A stretch of DNA of 63,020 bases, from the NCBI GenBank assembly GCA_036379395.1, contig DASVGR010000137.1, positions 1-63,020 of the forward strand. The letters are read 5' to 3'. The position numbers were made by a program, and so were the translations under genes. The notes under the pieces were generated by a model that was not told where the DNA came from, made no database searches, and saw only the letters and a program-made list of their open reading frames with translations. Shown in pieces: positions 41,795 through 51,135 of this stretch (the first letter of the stretch is position 1; every line of letters begins with the position of its first letter). This DNA comes from Oleiagrimonas sp036379395. GTDB taxonomy: Bacteria > Pseudomonadota > Gammaproteobacteria > Xanthomonadales > Rhodanobacteraceae.

Positions 41795-42982
41795 ATGCGT
41801 TCATTGGCTTTTGGATTCATTGCTGCGGTCCTGTTGGTGGCGACACCTGCTTTTGCTTCGGCACCGGAATTGGCCGCCACGCCGCCGATGGGCTGGAACA
41901 GCTGGAACTATTTCGGCTGGAAGGTGACAGCCGCCGACATCCGTGCGGCGGCGGATGCGATGGTGTTCAGTGGCATGCGCGATGCCGGTTACAAATACAT
42001 CGTCATTGACGACACCTGGCAGGGCAAGCGCGGGCCCGATGGCCGTATTCATCCCAACAAACGCTTCCCGAACATGAAGGCGCTGGCTGACTACGTGCAT
42101 GCGCGCGGCCTGAAGCTGGGCATCTACAGTTCGCCGGGACCGACCACGTGCGGCGGCTATGCCGGTTCGTGGCAGCACGTGAAGCAGGATGCGCAGACCT
42201 ATGCCAAGTGGGGTGTCGATTACCTCAAGTACGATTTGTGCGGCCTGCGTGATGTCATGAAAAAGCGCTATCCGCATGACCGCGAGGCGCGCATGCGCAT
42301 GATGCGCGAGGCCTACACGAAGATGCACAAGGCGCTTGAAGCCACTGGTCGTCCGATTGTCTATTCGCTGTGCAATTACGGTTGGGACGCCGTGTGGAAC
42401 TGGGGCGCGAAGGTGGGCGGCAACCTGTGGCGCACAACCGGCGACATCAAGCCCGACTGGAACCGCATCTACACGATTGCCGAGGCGCAGGACGGCCTGG
42501 CCGCGCATGCCGGCCCCGGCCATTGGAACGATCCGGACATGCTGGAAGTCGGCAACGGCAAATTGACGCTGGCCGAGGACCGCTCTCATTTTTCCTGGTG
42601 GGCGATGTTGGCGGCGCCACTGATGGCGGGCAACGATCTGGCGCACATGAAGCCGGGCGTGGCGAAGATTCTGACCAACCGCGAAGTCATCGCCGTCGAC
42701 CAGGATCGGCTGGGCAGGCAGGGTACGCGTGCCTACAGCGACGGCGAGATGGAAGTGTGGACGCGGCATCTGGCCGGCGGTGCGCTGGCCGTGGCGATTT
42801 TCAATGTCGGCCCGGATCGTGACACCAGCCCGTTCCATGTCGACCTGGCGCGCCTTGGTTTGCACGGGCCGCAGGTGGCGCGTGATCTGTGGAAACATCA
42901 GTCGGTGAGCTTGAGCGACAAGTTGCCGATCACGCTCGCCAGCCATGACGTGTTGATGTTGCGCATCGCCCACCCGCATTGA
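41795..42982 (+). CDS. GH27 alpha-galactosidase, exported
   Basis: This is a 395-residue enzyme. The signal peptide MRSLAFGFIAAVLLVATPAF ends before ASAPEL. GH27 marks are PPMGWNSWNYF at the barrel start, nucleophile D147 in KYDLCG and acid/base D217 in RTTGDI. A C-terminal antiparallel beta domain follows. The ATG at 41795 is chosen for the signal peptide and the GGGGG 9 bases ahead. GH27 removes alpha-1,6-galactose from galactomannan or galactoglucomannan, or alpha-galactosides in general; some members act on beta-L-arabinopyranose. The neighbouring GH2 would fit a mannan side pathway. Confidence 0.93.
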   Translation: MRSLAFGFIAAVLLVATPAFASAPELAATPPMGWNSWNYFGWKVTAADIRAAADAMVFSGMRDAGYKYIVIDDTWQGKRGPDGRIHPNKRFPNMKALADYVHARGLKLGIYSSPGPTTCGGYAGSWQHVKQDAQTYAKWGVDYLKYDLCGLRDVMKKRYPHDREARMRMMREAYTKMHKALEATGRPIVYSLCNYGWDAVWNWGAKVGGNLWRTTGDIKPDWNRIYTIAEAQDGLAAHAGPGHWNDPDMLEVGNGKLTLAEDRSHFSWWAMLAAPLMAGNDLAHMKPGVAKILTNREVIAVDQDRLGRQGTRAYSDGEMEVWTRHLAGGALAVAIFNVGPDRDTSPFHVDLARLGLHGPQVARDLWKHQSVSLSDKLPITLASHDVLMLRIAHPH

Positions 42983-43163
42983 TCAGGTGGGTCGGGCGGG
43001 ATGTGGATTGGCGTGGATGCCCGCTGCGGGTGGTGAATTTGCCGGCACGCGTGTATAGCGTTATTCCACAAGTGCCTGTTGCCTGCGACAGGTTGTTGTT
43101 GCCGGTTGCCGTCGCATGTTGTGCGCGGAAATTTTCGGCAAGCCTACGGGGAGGTTTCCTGCA

Positions 43164-46100
43164 ATGTTTGCAAATTCGCAATGCCGGCTTGGAGCAATGG
43201 TTCGTGTCGCGGCGCTTGTCGCGTTGTCCGCGCTGACGCTGCCGACCGTCGCCGCGCCGCCGCTGGCGTCGGTGGCTTACGGGCCTTGGAATATTCATGT
43301 GCTGCAAGGAGGCGTCGGGTTCAAGCAGGCGCTTCCCGCGCACGGGGCGGTGCTTGGCGCGGCGTCTGACTGGACGATGTACGCGTGGGTGCGGCCGATG
43401 GCGATACCGGCCGGTCCGCAGCTGATTGCCGGTTTTGGCGATCCGGCGGGCGCGGCGCGTTATTTCGCGATCGAACACGGCAAGTTGGCCTTCGTGACCG
43501 GCGGGCAGTCGAGCGTGTCCTCGCAGGCAGCCGTGCAGGCGGGGCATTGGCAATTCGTGGCCGTGGTCGCGCGGCATGACCACGTGTCGTTGTTCATGGA
43601 TGGCCGGAAGGTGGCGTCGGGCAAGGTGGCGGCGGTGGCGGCCAAGCCTCAGCTGGTCATCGGGCCGGTTGCGCAACCGTGGCCGCGGGCGGTGCATTTC
43701 GGCGGCAAGGTGGCCGACTTCACTATCCGTCCCGGGGTGCTTGACGCGCAGGCGCTGGCCAAGCTTGCCCGGCATGCGCCCGATGCGTTGACGCGCTTTG
43801 CGCCGGCGCATCCGCACTGGCAGGTGCAGACGAGTGCCATGGTCGGGCAGGTCACCACGCAGCCGCCGGCGACCTTGCCGAAAAGCCGCGCGCCGTTTTC
43901 CAAGCCGGTGGCGACGCCGCCGGGACCGCGTCCGCAACTGGCGCCGGATGGCAAGAACCAGTGGATTCTTGGGCACTGGTCGCTGGCCTCGGCCACCAGG
44001 ATCACCACGACCGACGGCGCGACGATTTCCACCACGCGCTATCAGCCCGGCAAGGCGTGGATGGCGGCCACGGTGCCCGGCACGGTGCTCACCACGCTGG
44101 TCGATCGCGGGGTGTATCCGGATCCGGTTTATGGCTTGAACAACATGGCCATCCCCGAGTCGCTCAACAAGCACGACTGGTGGTACCGCAGCGTGTTCGA
44201 GGTGCCGGCCGACCTGCGCGGCAAGCAGCTTGAGCTGACCTTCAACGGCATCAATTACAAGGCGCGGGTGTGGGTCAACGGCACGCGCGTGGGCAAGATC
44301 AAGGGCGCGTTCGTGCAGGGGCGTTTTGACGTGACTAAGCTGCTGCGGCCGGGCCAGCGCAACGTCATCGCCGTGCGCATGTCGCCACCGCCAAACCCCG
44401 GCATCCCCGAAGAGCAGTCGATCCTTGGCGGTCCCGGCTGGAATGGCGGCATGGAGGCGCTGGATGGCCCGACCTTCATCGCCACCGAAGGCTGGGACTG
44501 GATTCCGGCCATCCGCGACCGTGACACCGGCCTCTGGCAAAACGTCACCCTGCGCGCCACCGGCAAGGTGACGCTGGGCGCCACGCATGTGATCACGCGT
44601 CTGCCGCATCCCCGGCAGCACAAGGTTGCCAACATCAGCATCGACGTGCCGCTCAAGAACGCAGGTTCAAGTGCGGTGTCCGGCACGCTGGACCTGGCCT
44701 TCGGCAACGTGACCGTGAGCAAGCCGGTGACGGTGCCGGCCGGCGGCGTCACGCTGCATCTTGATCCGTCCAACACGCCGCAATTGGCGCTGCATGATCC
44801 GCACCTGTGGTGGCCCAACGGCTACGGCCAGCCGTACCTGTACACGCTGCATGTCGCGTTCAAACGGGGCGGCACGGTGTCCGACCGACAGCAGTTCCAG
44901 TTCGGCGTGCGCCAGATCAGTTACGAGCTGTCGCTGTTCAACGCCAAGGGGCAACTCAAGCGCTACCTGATCACGCCCGACAAGGCCAAACCGGGCCAGC
45001 GCGTGGTCGACGTGCTGTATCGCGCCATCCACAAGACGCCGCACAGCTGGGCCTATTCGTTGCGGCCTGACGCGTTGCAGTCGCCAGCGGTGAAACCGCT
45101 GCCCGATTCATCGCTCAAGCCGTATCTGGCCATCCGCGTCAACGGCGTGCGCATTGCGGTCAAGGGCGGCAGCTGGGGCACCGACGATTTCATGAAGCGC
45201 GTGTCGCGCCAGCGCCTGGAGCCGTACTTCAAGCTGGCCCGCAACGCGCACATCGACGTGATCCGCAACTGGGTGGGCCAGAGCACCGAGCCAGTGTTCT
45301 ACCAACTGGCCGACAAGTACGGTTTGCTGGTGCTGAACGATTTTTGGCAATCGACGCAGGACGACAATCTCGAACCCGAGGATGACGCGCTGTTCCTGCG
45401 CAATGTCGCCGCCGTCATCAAGCGCTACCGCAACCATCCCAGCATCCTGCTGTGGTTTGGTCGCAACGAGGGCGTGCCGCAGGCGCTGCTCGACAAGCGC
45501 ATGGACAAGACGATCGCCAAACTTGACGGCACGCGCCTGTACATGCCCAGCTCCAACCGCATCAACCTGGCCAACAGCGGGCCGTACAACTACCGTCCGC
45601 CGGTGGATTACTTCACCAAGCTGGCCAAGGGCTTCGCGGTCGAAATCGGCACCATGTCGTTCCCGACGCTGGAAGCGCTCAAGGCCATGATGCCGAAGGC
45701 CGACTGGTGGCCTATCAGCGACGACTGGGCGTATCACGACTGGCATCAGGCCGGCAACGGCGACACCCACGGCTTCATGGCCGCCATGGCCAGGCGCTTC
45801 GGCAAGCCGGACAACCTCGCTGATTTTGCGCGCAAGGCGCAGATGATGAATTACGTCAACTACCGCGCCATTTTCGAGGGCTTCAACGCGCACCTGTGGA
45901 CGCGCGACAGTGGCCGCCTGCTGTGGATGACGCATCCAGCCTGGCCCAGCATGGTGTGGCAGATCTACAGCTCGGATTACGACACCAATGCCGCGTACTA
46001 CGGCGTGATGCACGCTTGCCAGCCGATCCACGTGCAGATGAATCTGCCCGACCACAAGGTGGATGTGATCAACAACACCACGGCGGCGTTGCAAGGCGTC

Positions 46101-46640
46101 AAGGTGCATGAGCGCGTCTTTGGTTTGGACGGCCAAACGCTGGGACAGACGTCGGCCACGCTGGATGCCAAGGCGGAAGGTTTCACGCCGGCCTTGCAGG
46201 CCGCGATGGTGGACAAGGCGCTGGCCGCGCACAAGGTGGTGTTCGTGCAGCTCACGCTGCGTGATCGCGACAACCGCGTGCTGTCGCGCAACTTCTACTG
46301 GGTGGCCAACCAGCCGCAGGATCTGCAACGACTGGATACGTTGCCGCGCGTGGGCTTGCAGGTCGGCGCGGTGCGTCAGGCCGATGGCGCGCTGACAGTG
46401 ACCGTCACGAACCCATCGAAGCATGTGGCGCTGAGCACCAAGCTGACGCTGGTCGATGCTCAGGGCCTGCGCGTGCTGCCGGCGTTCTACAGCGACAATT
46501 ATCTGAACCTGGCGCCCGGCCAATCGGTGAGTGTGCGTATCACCGGCATGGGCGCGGCGTCGCTGGCCAAGGCCGCCAGCGTCGAGGTGCGCGGCTGGAA
46601 TGCGGCAGCGCAGTCGGTGTCCATCACGACATCGCATTGA
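43164..46640 (+). CDS. GH2 exo-glycosidase with N-terminal LamG-like domain
   Basis: This is a 1158-residue exported enzyme (signal RVAALVALSALTLPTVAAP). Residues about 40-190 form a concanavalin/LamG-like beta-sandwich (DWTMYAWVRPM, LFMDGRKVASGKVA, GGKVADFTIRPGVLDAQAL). Then comes a GH2 sugar-binding domain (KHDWWYRSVFEVPADLRGKQLELTFNGI), an immunoglobulin-like domain and the catalytic barrel, with acid/base E in LLWFGRNEG and nucleophile E probably in VEIGTMSFPTL. The GRNEG form and overall layout fit exo-beta-mannosidase or exo-beta-glucosaminidase type GH2 rather than beta-galactosidase. GGGGAGG precedes ATG 43164. It follows GH27 by 181 bp on the same strand. Confidence 0.88.
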   Translation: MFANSQCRLGAMVRVAALVALSALTLPTVAAPPLASVAYGPWNIHVLQGGVGFKQALPAHGAVLGAASDWTMYAWVRPMAIPAGPQLIAGFGDPAGAARYFAIEHGKLAFVTGGQSSVSSQAAVQAGHWQFVAVVARHDHVSLFMDGRKVASGKVAAVAAKPQLVIGPVAQPWPRAVHFGGKVADFTIRPGVLDAQALAKLARHAPDALTRFAPAHPHWQVQTSAMVGQVTTQPPATLPKSRAPFSKPVATPPGPRPQLAPDGKNQWILGHWSLASATRITTTDGATISTTRYQPGKAWMAATVPGTVLTTLVDRGVYPDPVYGLNNMAIPESLNKHDWWYRSVFEVPADLRGKQLELTFNGINYKARVWVNGTRVGKIKGAFVQGRFDVTKLLRPGQRNVIAVRMSPPPNPGIPEEQSILGGPGWNGGMEALDGPTFIATEGWDWIPAIRDRDTGLWQNVTLRATGKVTLGATHVITRLPHPRQHKVANISIDVPLKNAGSSAVSGTLDLAFGNVTVSKPVTVPAGGVTLHLDPSNTPQLALHDPHLWWPNGYGQPYLYTLHVAFKRGGTVSDRQQFQFGVRQISYELSLFNAKGQLKRYLITPDKAKPGQRVVDVLYRAIHKTPHSWAYSLRPDALQSPAVKPLPDSSLKPYLAIRVNGVRIAVKGGSWGTDDFMKRVSRQRLEPYFKLARNAHIDVIRNWVGQSTEPVFYQLADKYGLLVLNDFWQSTQDDNLEPEDDALFLRNVAAVIKRYRNHPSILLWFGRNEGVPQALLDKRMDKTIAKLDGTRLYMPSSNRINLANSGPYNYRPPVDYFTKLAKGFAVEIGTMSFPTLEALKAMMPKADWWPISDDWAYHDWHQAGNGDTHGFMAAMARRFGKPDNLADFARKAQMMNYVNYRAIFEGFNAHLWTRDSGRLLWMTHPAWPSMVWQIYSSDYDTNAAYYGVMHACQPIHVQMNLPDHKVDVINNTTAALQGVKVHERVFGLDGQTLGQTSATLDAKAEGFTPALQAAMVDKALAAHKVVFVQLTLRDRDNRVLSRNFYWVANQPQDLQRLDTLPRVGLQVGAVRQADGALTVTVTNPSKHVALSTKLTLVDAQGLRVLPAFYSDNYLNLAPGQSVSVRITGMGAASLAKAASVEVRGWNAAAQSVSITTSH

Positions 46641-46655
46641 AGGCAAAGACAACTG

Positions 46656-46674
46656 CCCCGGCCATCGGCCGGGG
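46656..46674. terminator. Hairpin after GH2
   Basis: CCCCGGCC-atc-GGCCGGGG between convergent GH2 and aldo-keto reductase genes. No T-run, but the stem is very stable. Confidence 0.6.
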
Positions 46675-46747
46675 TGGTAATGCGCTTTGTTGCAGGTGCG
46701 CTGGGAGATGCGACCTGGCGCAATGCCGGCGCGTCCGGCGAAATGCC

Positions 46748-47803
46748 TCAATCGGACGTATCGGGATGAAACGGCACTGGAATCCGGCCGGCATCCTGAT
46801 GCGCGATCATCCAGCCGGGGTAGCTGGGTGGCAGGGCACTGACGGCATCAAGCTGCGCCAGCTCGTCTTCGCTCAGTACGATATCGACCGCGCACAGATT
46901 GTCTTCGAGCTGGTCCAGTCGCTTGGCACCGATGATGACACTGGTGACCGGTGGCCTGGCGAGCAACCAGGCCAGCGCGATGCGGGCGACCGAAACGCCA
47001 TGTGACTTGGCGACCTCGCGCATGGTGGCGACGCAAGCCCAGGCCCGGTCAATGTCGACTGGCGGAAAGTCGAAATGGCTGCGCCGTGCGCCTTCTTCGG
47101 TGGGAGCGCCGGGACCAAACTTGCCGGACAGCAGACCGCCGGCCAAGGGTGACCAGACCAGCAGGCCCATGTGTTCGTCGGCGACCAGCGGAATCAGCTC
47201 GCGCTCCACATCGCGCGAGGCGATCGAATAGTAAGCCTGCAGCGTTTCGAAACGCGCGGCGTGCAGGGCCTCACTGAGGCCCTGCGCCTTGCCGATCTTG
47301 CCGGCATGCCAGTTGGAAACGCCGATGTAGCGAACCAACCCTTGCCGTACAAGATCGTCCAGCGTGCGCAGTGTTTCCTCGATCGGCGTGACCGGGTCGT
47401 TGGCGTGGATCTGGTACAGGTCGATATGGTCGGTCTGCAGTCGTTCCAGACTGCGTTGTACCGAATCCATGATGTGTCCGCGCGAGGCGCCCTGGGCGTT
47501 GGGCTTGGTGCCCATGGGACCAGTGACCTTGGTGGCCAGCACGACTTCGTCGCGTGGCACGCCGATGTCTTTCAGCGCCTGTCCGACGATGCGTTCGGAC
47601 TGGCCGAGGGAATAGATGTCGGCGGTGTCGATGAAGTTGATCCCCGCAGCCAGCGCGCGGGCAATCAGTTGATTTGCCTCGCTTTGGCCTACGGTACCGA
47701 TGGCTGTCCACATGCCGGTATCGGCAGTTCCGCCCAGCGTCATTGTGCCCAGGCACAGTTCGGAAACGTACAGACCGGTGCAGCCGAGTTGTTTGTATTT
47801 CAT
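46748..47803 (-). CDS. Aldo/keto reductase
   Basis: This is a 351-residue NADPH-dependent oxidoreductase with the AKR barrel. It has the catalytic aspartate and tyrosine in FIDTADIYSLGQSE (D and Y), the lysine in VVLATKVTGPMG, the histidine in DLYQIHAND, and a C-terminal cofactor site in PPVTSVIIGAKRLDQLEDNL. The true start is MKYKQLGCTGLYVSEL (ATG at 47803), since the open frame upstream has no homology. It lies 55 bp downstream of a flavodoxin-like gene on the same strand and is probably co-transcribed with it. The substrate is unknown, likely reactive aldehydes. Confidence 0.9.
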   Translation of the reverse strand: MKYKQLGCTGLYVSELCLGTMTLGGTADTGMWTAIGTVGQSEANQLIARALAAGINFIDTADIYSLGQSERIVGQALKDIGVPRDEVVLATKVTGPMGTKPNAQGASRGHIMDSVQRSLERLQTDHIDLYQIHANDPVTPIEETLRTLDDLVRQGLVRYIGVSNWHAGKIGKAQGLSEALHAARFETLQAYYSIASRDVERELIPLVADEHMGLLVWSPLAGGLLSGKFGPGAPTEEGARRSHFDFPPVDIDRAWACVATMREVAKSHGVSVARIALAWLLARPPVTSVIIGAKRLDQLEDNLCAVDIVLSEDELAQLDAVSALPPSYPGWMIAHQDAGRIPVPFHPDTSD

Positions 47804-47858
47804 GGCATGGCCTTCAATGTTCTTGTCCAGGGGATGGTGCAACGCACGGCCTGCAATG

Positions 47859-48464
47859 TCAGGTTTCAGCATCCGGTACGTTGGATGAGCGTCCAAGTCG
47901 AAATTGGCGGGCGATCGTGGCGACACGCGCACCGTAGCAGCGTGCCGTTTCGAGGTCGCCGGGCGACATTTCCGCGGGCGACGCGTCGGCCGGTGTCTGC
48001 GCCATGGGGGCGATGTAGGAACCCATGCGGTTGAGATCGTCGCGCATTGAAGCTTTCATGTTGGCCGGCTTGATGTCCATGCTGACCCAGATGCCGCCGT
48101 GCTGGCCGGCCAGCAGCAAAAAATATTCAAGTGTGTTGAGCTTGTCGCCGTTGATACTGGCGCTGTTGGTGAAACCGCCGAAAACCTTGTTTTGCCAGCC
48201 GCCTTCGAACCAGGTTTTCGAGGACGCGTCGGCAAATTTCTTGAACTGCCAGCTGGGCCCGCCCATGTAGGTCGGCGAGCCGAACACGATGGCATCCGCG
48301 GCGGCCAGTGTTTTCCAGCCACTTTCGGCAAGGTTGCCCTCAGCGTCGATGGCGACGAGTTCGGCTTCGGCGCCATCGGCAATGGCAGTTGCCATGCGCT
48401 GGGTATGTCCGTAGCCGGAGTGGTAGACGACGACGGTTTTTATCGTCGGAGTATGTCGGAGCAT
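47859..48464 (-). CDS. Flavodoxin-like / NAD(P)H quinone oxidoreductase family protein
   Basis: This is a 201-residue protein with a flavodoxin fold: FMN phosphate loop VVYHSGYGHTQRMA, then FGSPTYMGGPSWQFKKFAD and LLAGQHGGIWVSM. The features match WrbA-type quinone reductases, which use NAD(P)H to reduce quinones by two electrons. It diverges from a LysR regulator 108 bp away and precedes an aldo-keto reductase, giving a LysR-controlled detoxification module. Confidence 0.85.
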   Translation of the reverse strand: MLRHTPTIKTVVVYHSGYGHTQRMATAIADGAEAELVAIDAEGNLAESGWKTLAAADAIVFGSPTYMGGPSWQFKKFADASSKTWFEGGWQNKVFGGFTNSASINGDKLNTLEYFLLLAGQHGGIWVSMDIKPANMKASMRDDLNRMGSYIAPMAQTPADASPAEMSPGDLETARCYGARVATIARQFRLGRSSNVPDAET

Positions 48465-48572
48465 GCGTATCCTTGGGCGTGTAAGTCGTGTGTGGTGGGA
48501 AATACCTTATTGGTTCAGATTCAAATTATAAATAAGCTAAAATGGAACTCATCGTTACTGTAAATTGAAACA
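48465..48572. promoter_or_regulatory. AT-rich divergent promoter, flavodoxin/LysR
   Basis: This 108-bp intergenic region contains an AT-rich stretch (attcaaattataaataagc) unlike the surrounding GC-rich DNA. A LysR site of T-N11-A form is plausible but not unique. Confidence 0.35.
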
Positions 48573-49478
48573 ATGAAAAACCTCGACGCGCTCCTTATCT
48601 TTGCCCGCGTAGCCGAACTGAAAAGCTTCACGCGGGCGGCCGAAAGTCTGGGTATTCAAAAGGGACGTGCCTCGACGGCCGTCCGTGAACTGGAACGCGA
48701 AGTGGGCGCAATGTTGCTGTATCGGACGACACGGAGTGTGCAGCTGACCGAAGATGGACAGGCGTTTTATTCACGTGCCCGCGATTTGCTGGCCGACGCG
48801 GAAAGTCTGCAATCAATGTTTGCGGGCAAGGGCGCGCCGTTGCACGGCCGGTTGCGGGTGGACATGCCGACCGAATTGGCTCGCAGCGTCGTGGTGCCCG
48901 CCTTGCCGCGATTGCTGTCGATGCATCCGGCGCTGGAGCTTGAACTTTCCAGTACCGACCGGCGCGTCGATCCTGTCCAGGAGGGGTTTGATTGCGTAAT
49001 CCACATGGGACCGGTCGTCGACGAGAATCTGATTGCCAGGCCACTGGGTGCGATGCGCATGATCAATGCGGCCAGCCCCGGTTATCTGGCGCGCCATGGC
49101 ACGCCGCGTACGCTGGACGACCTGCGCCACCAGGGGCATTGCATGGTTCATTACGCGCAGACGCTTGGCGCCCGGCCGGTCGGCTGGGAATATCCCGACG
49201 GGGATGGTTATGCGTCGTTGCCGTTGCCGGGCGTACTGCAGGTCAACAACGTGCAGAGCTACCACGCCGCCGGGTTGGCAGGGCTGGGCATGATCCAGGC
49301 GGGCTATTGGTCACTGGCACATTATCTTGAGCGCGGCGAGCTGGTCGAAGTATTGTCCGACTGGCACCCGGAACCGCTTCCGGCCTGGCTGGTCGTGGTT
49401 CATTGGCGCAATCTTTCGTTGCGCGTCAGAACTTTCATGGACTGGATTGTGGAAGTGCTCGGCCCGTATCTGGATTGA
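48573..49478 (+). CDS. LysR-family transcriptional regulator
   Basis: This is a 301-residue regulator. The N-terminal winged helix is MKNLDALLIFARVAELKSFTRAAESLGIQKGRASTAVRELEREVGAMLLYRTTRSVQLTEDG. The effector domain (GRLRVDMPTELARSVVVPALPRLL) is of the group that commonly regulates adjacent reductases. It is divergent from the flavodoxin-like gene and probably controls it and the aldo-keto reductase. The inducer is unknown. Confidence 0.93.
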   Translation: MKNLDALLIFARVAELKSFTRAAESLGIQKGRASTAVRELEREVGAMLLYRTTRSVQLTEDGQAFYSRARDLLADAESLQSMFAGKGAPLHGRLRVDMPTELARSVVVPALPRLLSMHPALELELSSTDRRVDPVQEGFDCVIHMGPVVDENLIARPLGAMRMINAASPGYLARHGTPRTLDDLRHQGHCMVHYAQTLGARPVGWEYPDGDGYASLPLPGVLQVNNVQSYHAAGLAGLGMIQAGYWSLAHYLERGELVEVLSDWHPEPLPAWLVVVHWRNLSLRVRTFMDWIVEVLGPYLD

Positions 49479-49599
49479 TCGGCCGCGAGGCACGCGCTTT
49501 TTGTGGGGGGCTGGAAGGTGCGACCAATGTCTTGTGACGAGATGTGAGTCTTGCCGCGTTGCCAGTCGCGCCTGCCGGTGCTTCTGCAATCGCAGGGTG

Positions 49600-51009
49600 C
49601 TAATGGCAGGCTGTCGCGGCTTTCACGTGTGCATGAAACATCACGTCATAGGCCAGCGTACCCATGACGGTGTAGCCGCGGTCGTTGGGATGCAGGCCGG
49701 CATCGCCGGCGCAGATGGTGGCCAAGCCTGGCGGCAGGGGGGATTGCGCGGCGGCCAATGGTGTTGGCTTGTACGGTCCGGCCAGTGCCTTGGCGAACGG
49801 GATGACGCCGTCGATGGCATGGGTGTGCGTGATCCAGTGGTTGACGCGTCGGCGCACGGCTTCCTTGGCAGGCGTGTACCAGCCGGCCAGCGTGAAGCCG
49901 GCAAACGGCGTGATCGTGCCCACGTAGATGCGCAGGTGGTGCGCGTGGGCCACGTCGGCCAGCATGCGCAACCCGGCGATGATGTCGCCCGAAGTGGCTC
50001 CCTTCGGCAGACCGGCATTGTTGCTGCCGCGGTTGATGTCGTTGGTGCCGAACAGGACGGCCACGTCGGTGATGCCGGGCTGGTCGATCACGTCGCGTTC
50101 GAAGCGTTTCAGGCCCGACATGCCGGCCAGCGGAAAGCCGGGCTGGTCGACGGTCAGCTCGTTGCTGCTCAGGCCTTCGTTGATCACCGCCACGGGTGGT
50201 TGGCCCGGTTGGCGGTTGGCGATGGCGGACAGTTGCTGCGGCCACGGGTGAGCCAGTGTGGTGGCGTAGGCGCCGTCGGTGATCGAGTCGCCGAAGGCGG
50301 CGATGACGCGTGTGGTTCGGGGCGCCAGCACATCCACGCCGGTCAGCACGAACAGGCGGTGCGGGCGCTTGCCGCCCAGCACGCCGAGCCGCTTGTCGTC
50401 GGCGAACGTGGCGGCTGACATGGCGTTGCCGGCGACCACCGCCGTGGTCGCGCCGAATTCGAGCGGGTGCACGTCGTTGAAGGTGGTGCGGCCGGCAAAG
50501 TACAGGCTGACCGTCAGGTGCGACAGTCGGGGCACGCGCAGCGCGACCGGATCGCTGGTCACCACCTGGCCGGGCGCGATCGTGACCGATGGATGGCCGT
50601 GGAACGTCAACGCACGGTCGCTGGCGGCGTCGATGGCGGCAAGATTGTTGGACTGCGCGGCGCCGAGGGCGACATGCGCGCCGGTCACCACCATTGGTGC
50701 GCTGCCGTCATAGTTGGACAGGCGGATGCGTACGCGGTCGCCGCCGATGCTGGTCAGCACCGTTTGCCGCAGTGTGATGTTGGTGGCCACGGGCGGCGGC
50801 ACCAGGGCGAGCTTGCCGGCTGGTTGGGCGCCCGGCGTCTTGTAACTGGCGTTGGGGCGCGTGTAATCGGGCGTCATCGGTTGCGCCCAGGTGGCGACCC
50901 ATTTGCGAGCTTGTGGCGGCGCTGCGTGCAGGAGCGGGCAGGGCAGCAGCAAGATCGTCGCCAGCAGGATCAGGCCGAGTCGTTGTTGGAGCGGCATTGG
51001 ATGGGTCAT
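49600..51009 (-). CDS. SGNH/GDSL hydrolase, exported esterase
   Basis: This is a 469-residue enzyme. The signal peptide is LGLILLATILLLPCPLLHAAPP. An N-terminal domain of about 200 residues (WVATWAQPM, NITLRQTVLTSIGGDRVRIRLSN) is followed by the SGNH core: S242 in AFGDSITDG, block III GTNDINRG and block V DAGLHPND with the catalytic D and H. ATG at 51009 has only a weak binding site. A much longer overlapping frame on the same strand is a high-GC shadow of the neighbouring esterase. Related enzymes act as carbohydrate acetylesterases. It diverges from a carboxylesterase gene. Confidence 0.87.
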   Translation of the reverse strand: MTHPMPLQQRLGLILLATILLLPCPLLHAAPPQARKWVATWAQPMTPDYTRPNASYKTPGAQPAGKLALVPPPVATNITLRQTVLTSIGGDRVRIRLSNYDGSAPMVVTGAHVALGAAQSNNLAAIDAASDRALTFHGHPSVTIAPGQVVTSDPVALRVPRLSHLTVSLYFAGRTTFNDVHPLEFGATTAVVAGNAMSAATFADDKRLGVLGGKRPHRLFVLTGVDVLAPRTTRVIAAFGDSITDGAYATTLAHPWPQQLSAIANRQPGQPPVAVINEGLSSNELTVDQPGFPLAGMSGLKRFERDVIDQPGITDVAVLFGTNDINRGSNNAGLPKGATSGDIIAGLRMLADVAHAHHLRIYVGTITPFAGFTLAGWYTPAKEAVRRRVNHWITHTHAIDGVIPFAKALAGPYKPTPLAAAQSPLPPGLATICAGDAGLHPNDRGYTVMGTLAYDVMFHAHVKAATACH

Positions 51010-51097
51010 GGCGGCAGAGGATGTGTTTTGGCGGCTGGAATCGGGAGTGTCAGCGTGGCTGCAGACCCGTGGTCTTGCGATAGCTTGGCATGCACGT

Positions 51098-51109
51098 GGT
51101 AACCTTATC
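51098..51109. promoter_or_regulatory. LacI-type half-palindrome in esterase divergent promoter
   Basis: GGTAACCTTATC, within TGGTAACCTTATCA, lies in the 126-bp region between the divergent SGNH and carboxylesterase genes. It resembles GGTAACGTTGTC (receptor 1) and GGTATCGTTATC (GH27), so the esterase pair may share their repressor. Confidence 0.4.
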
Positions 51110-51135
51110 ACGACAACTCTGGTTGAGGGCGATAC

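Noticed and set aside
43054..43067. TATAGCGTTATTCC upstream of GH2 as a LacI operator
   Set aside because: Only a short central palindrome (ATAGCGTTAT) is present, and it differs from the other boxes; kept out of the feature list.
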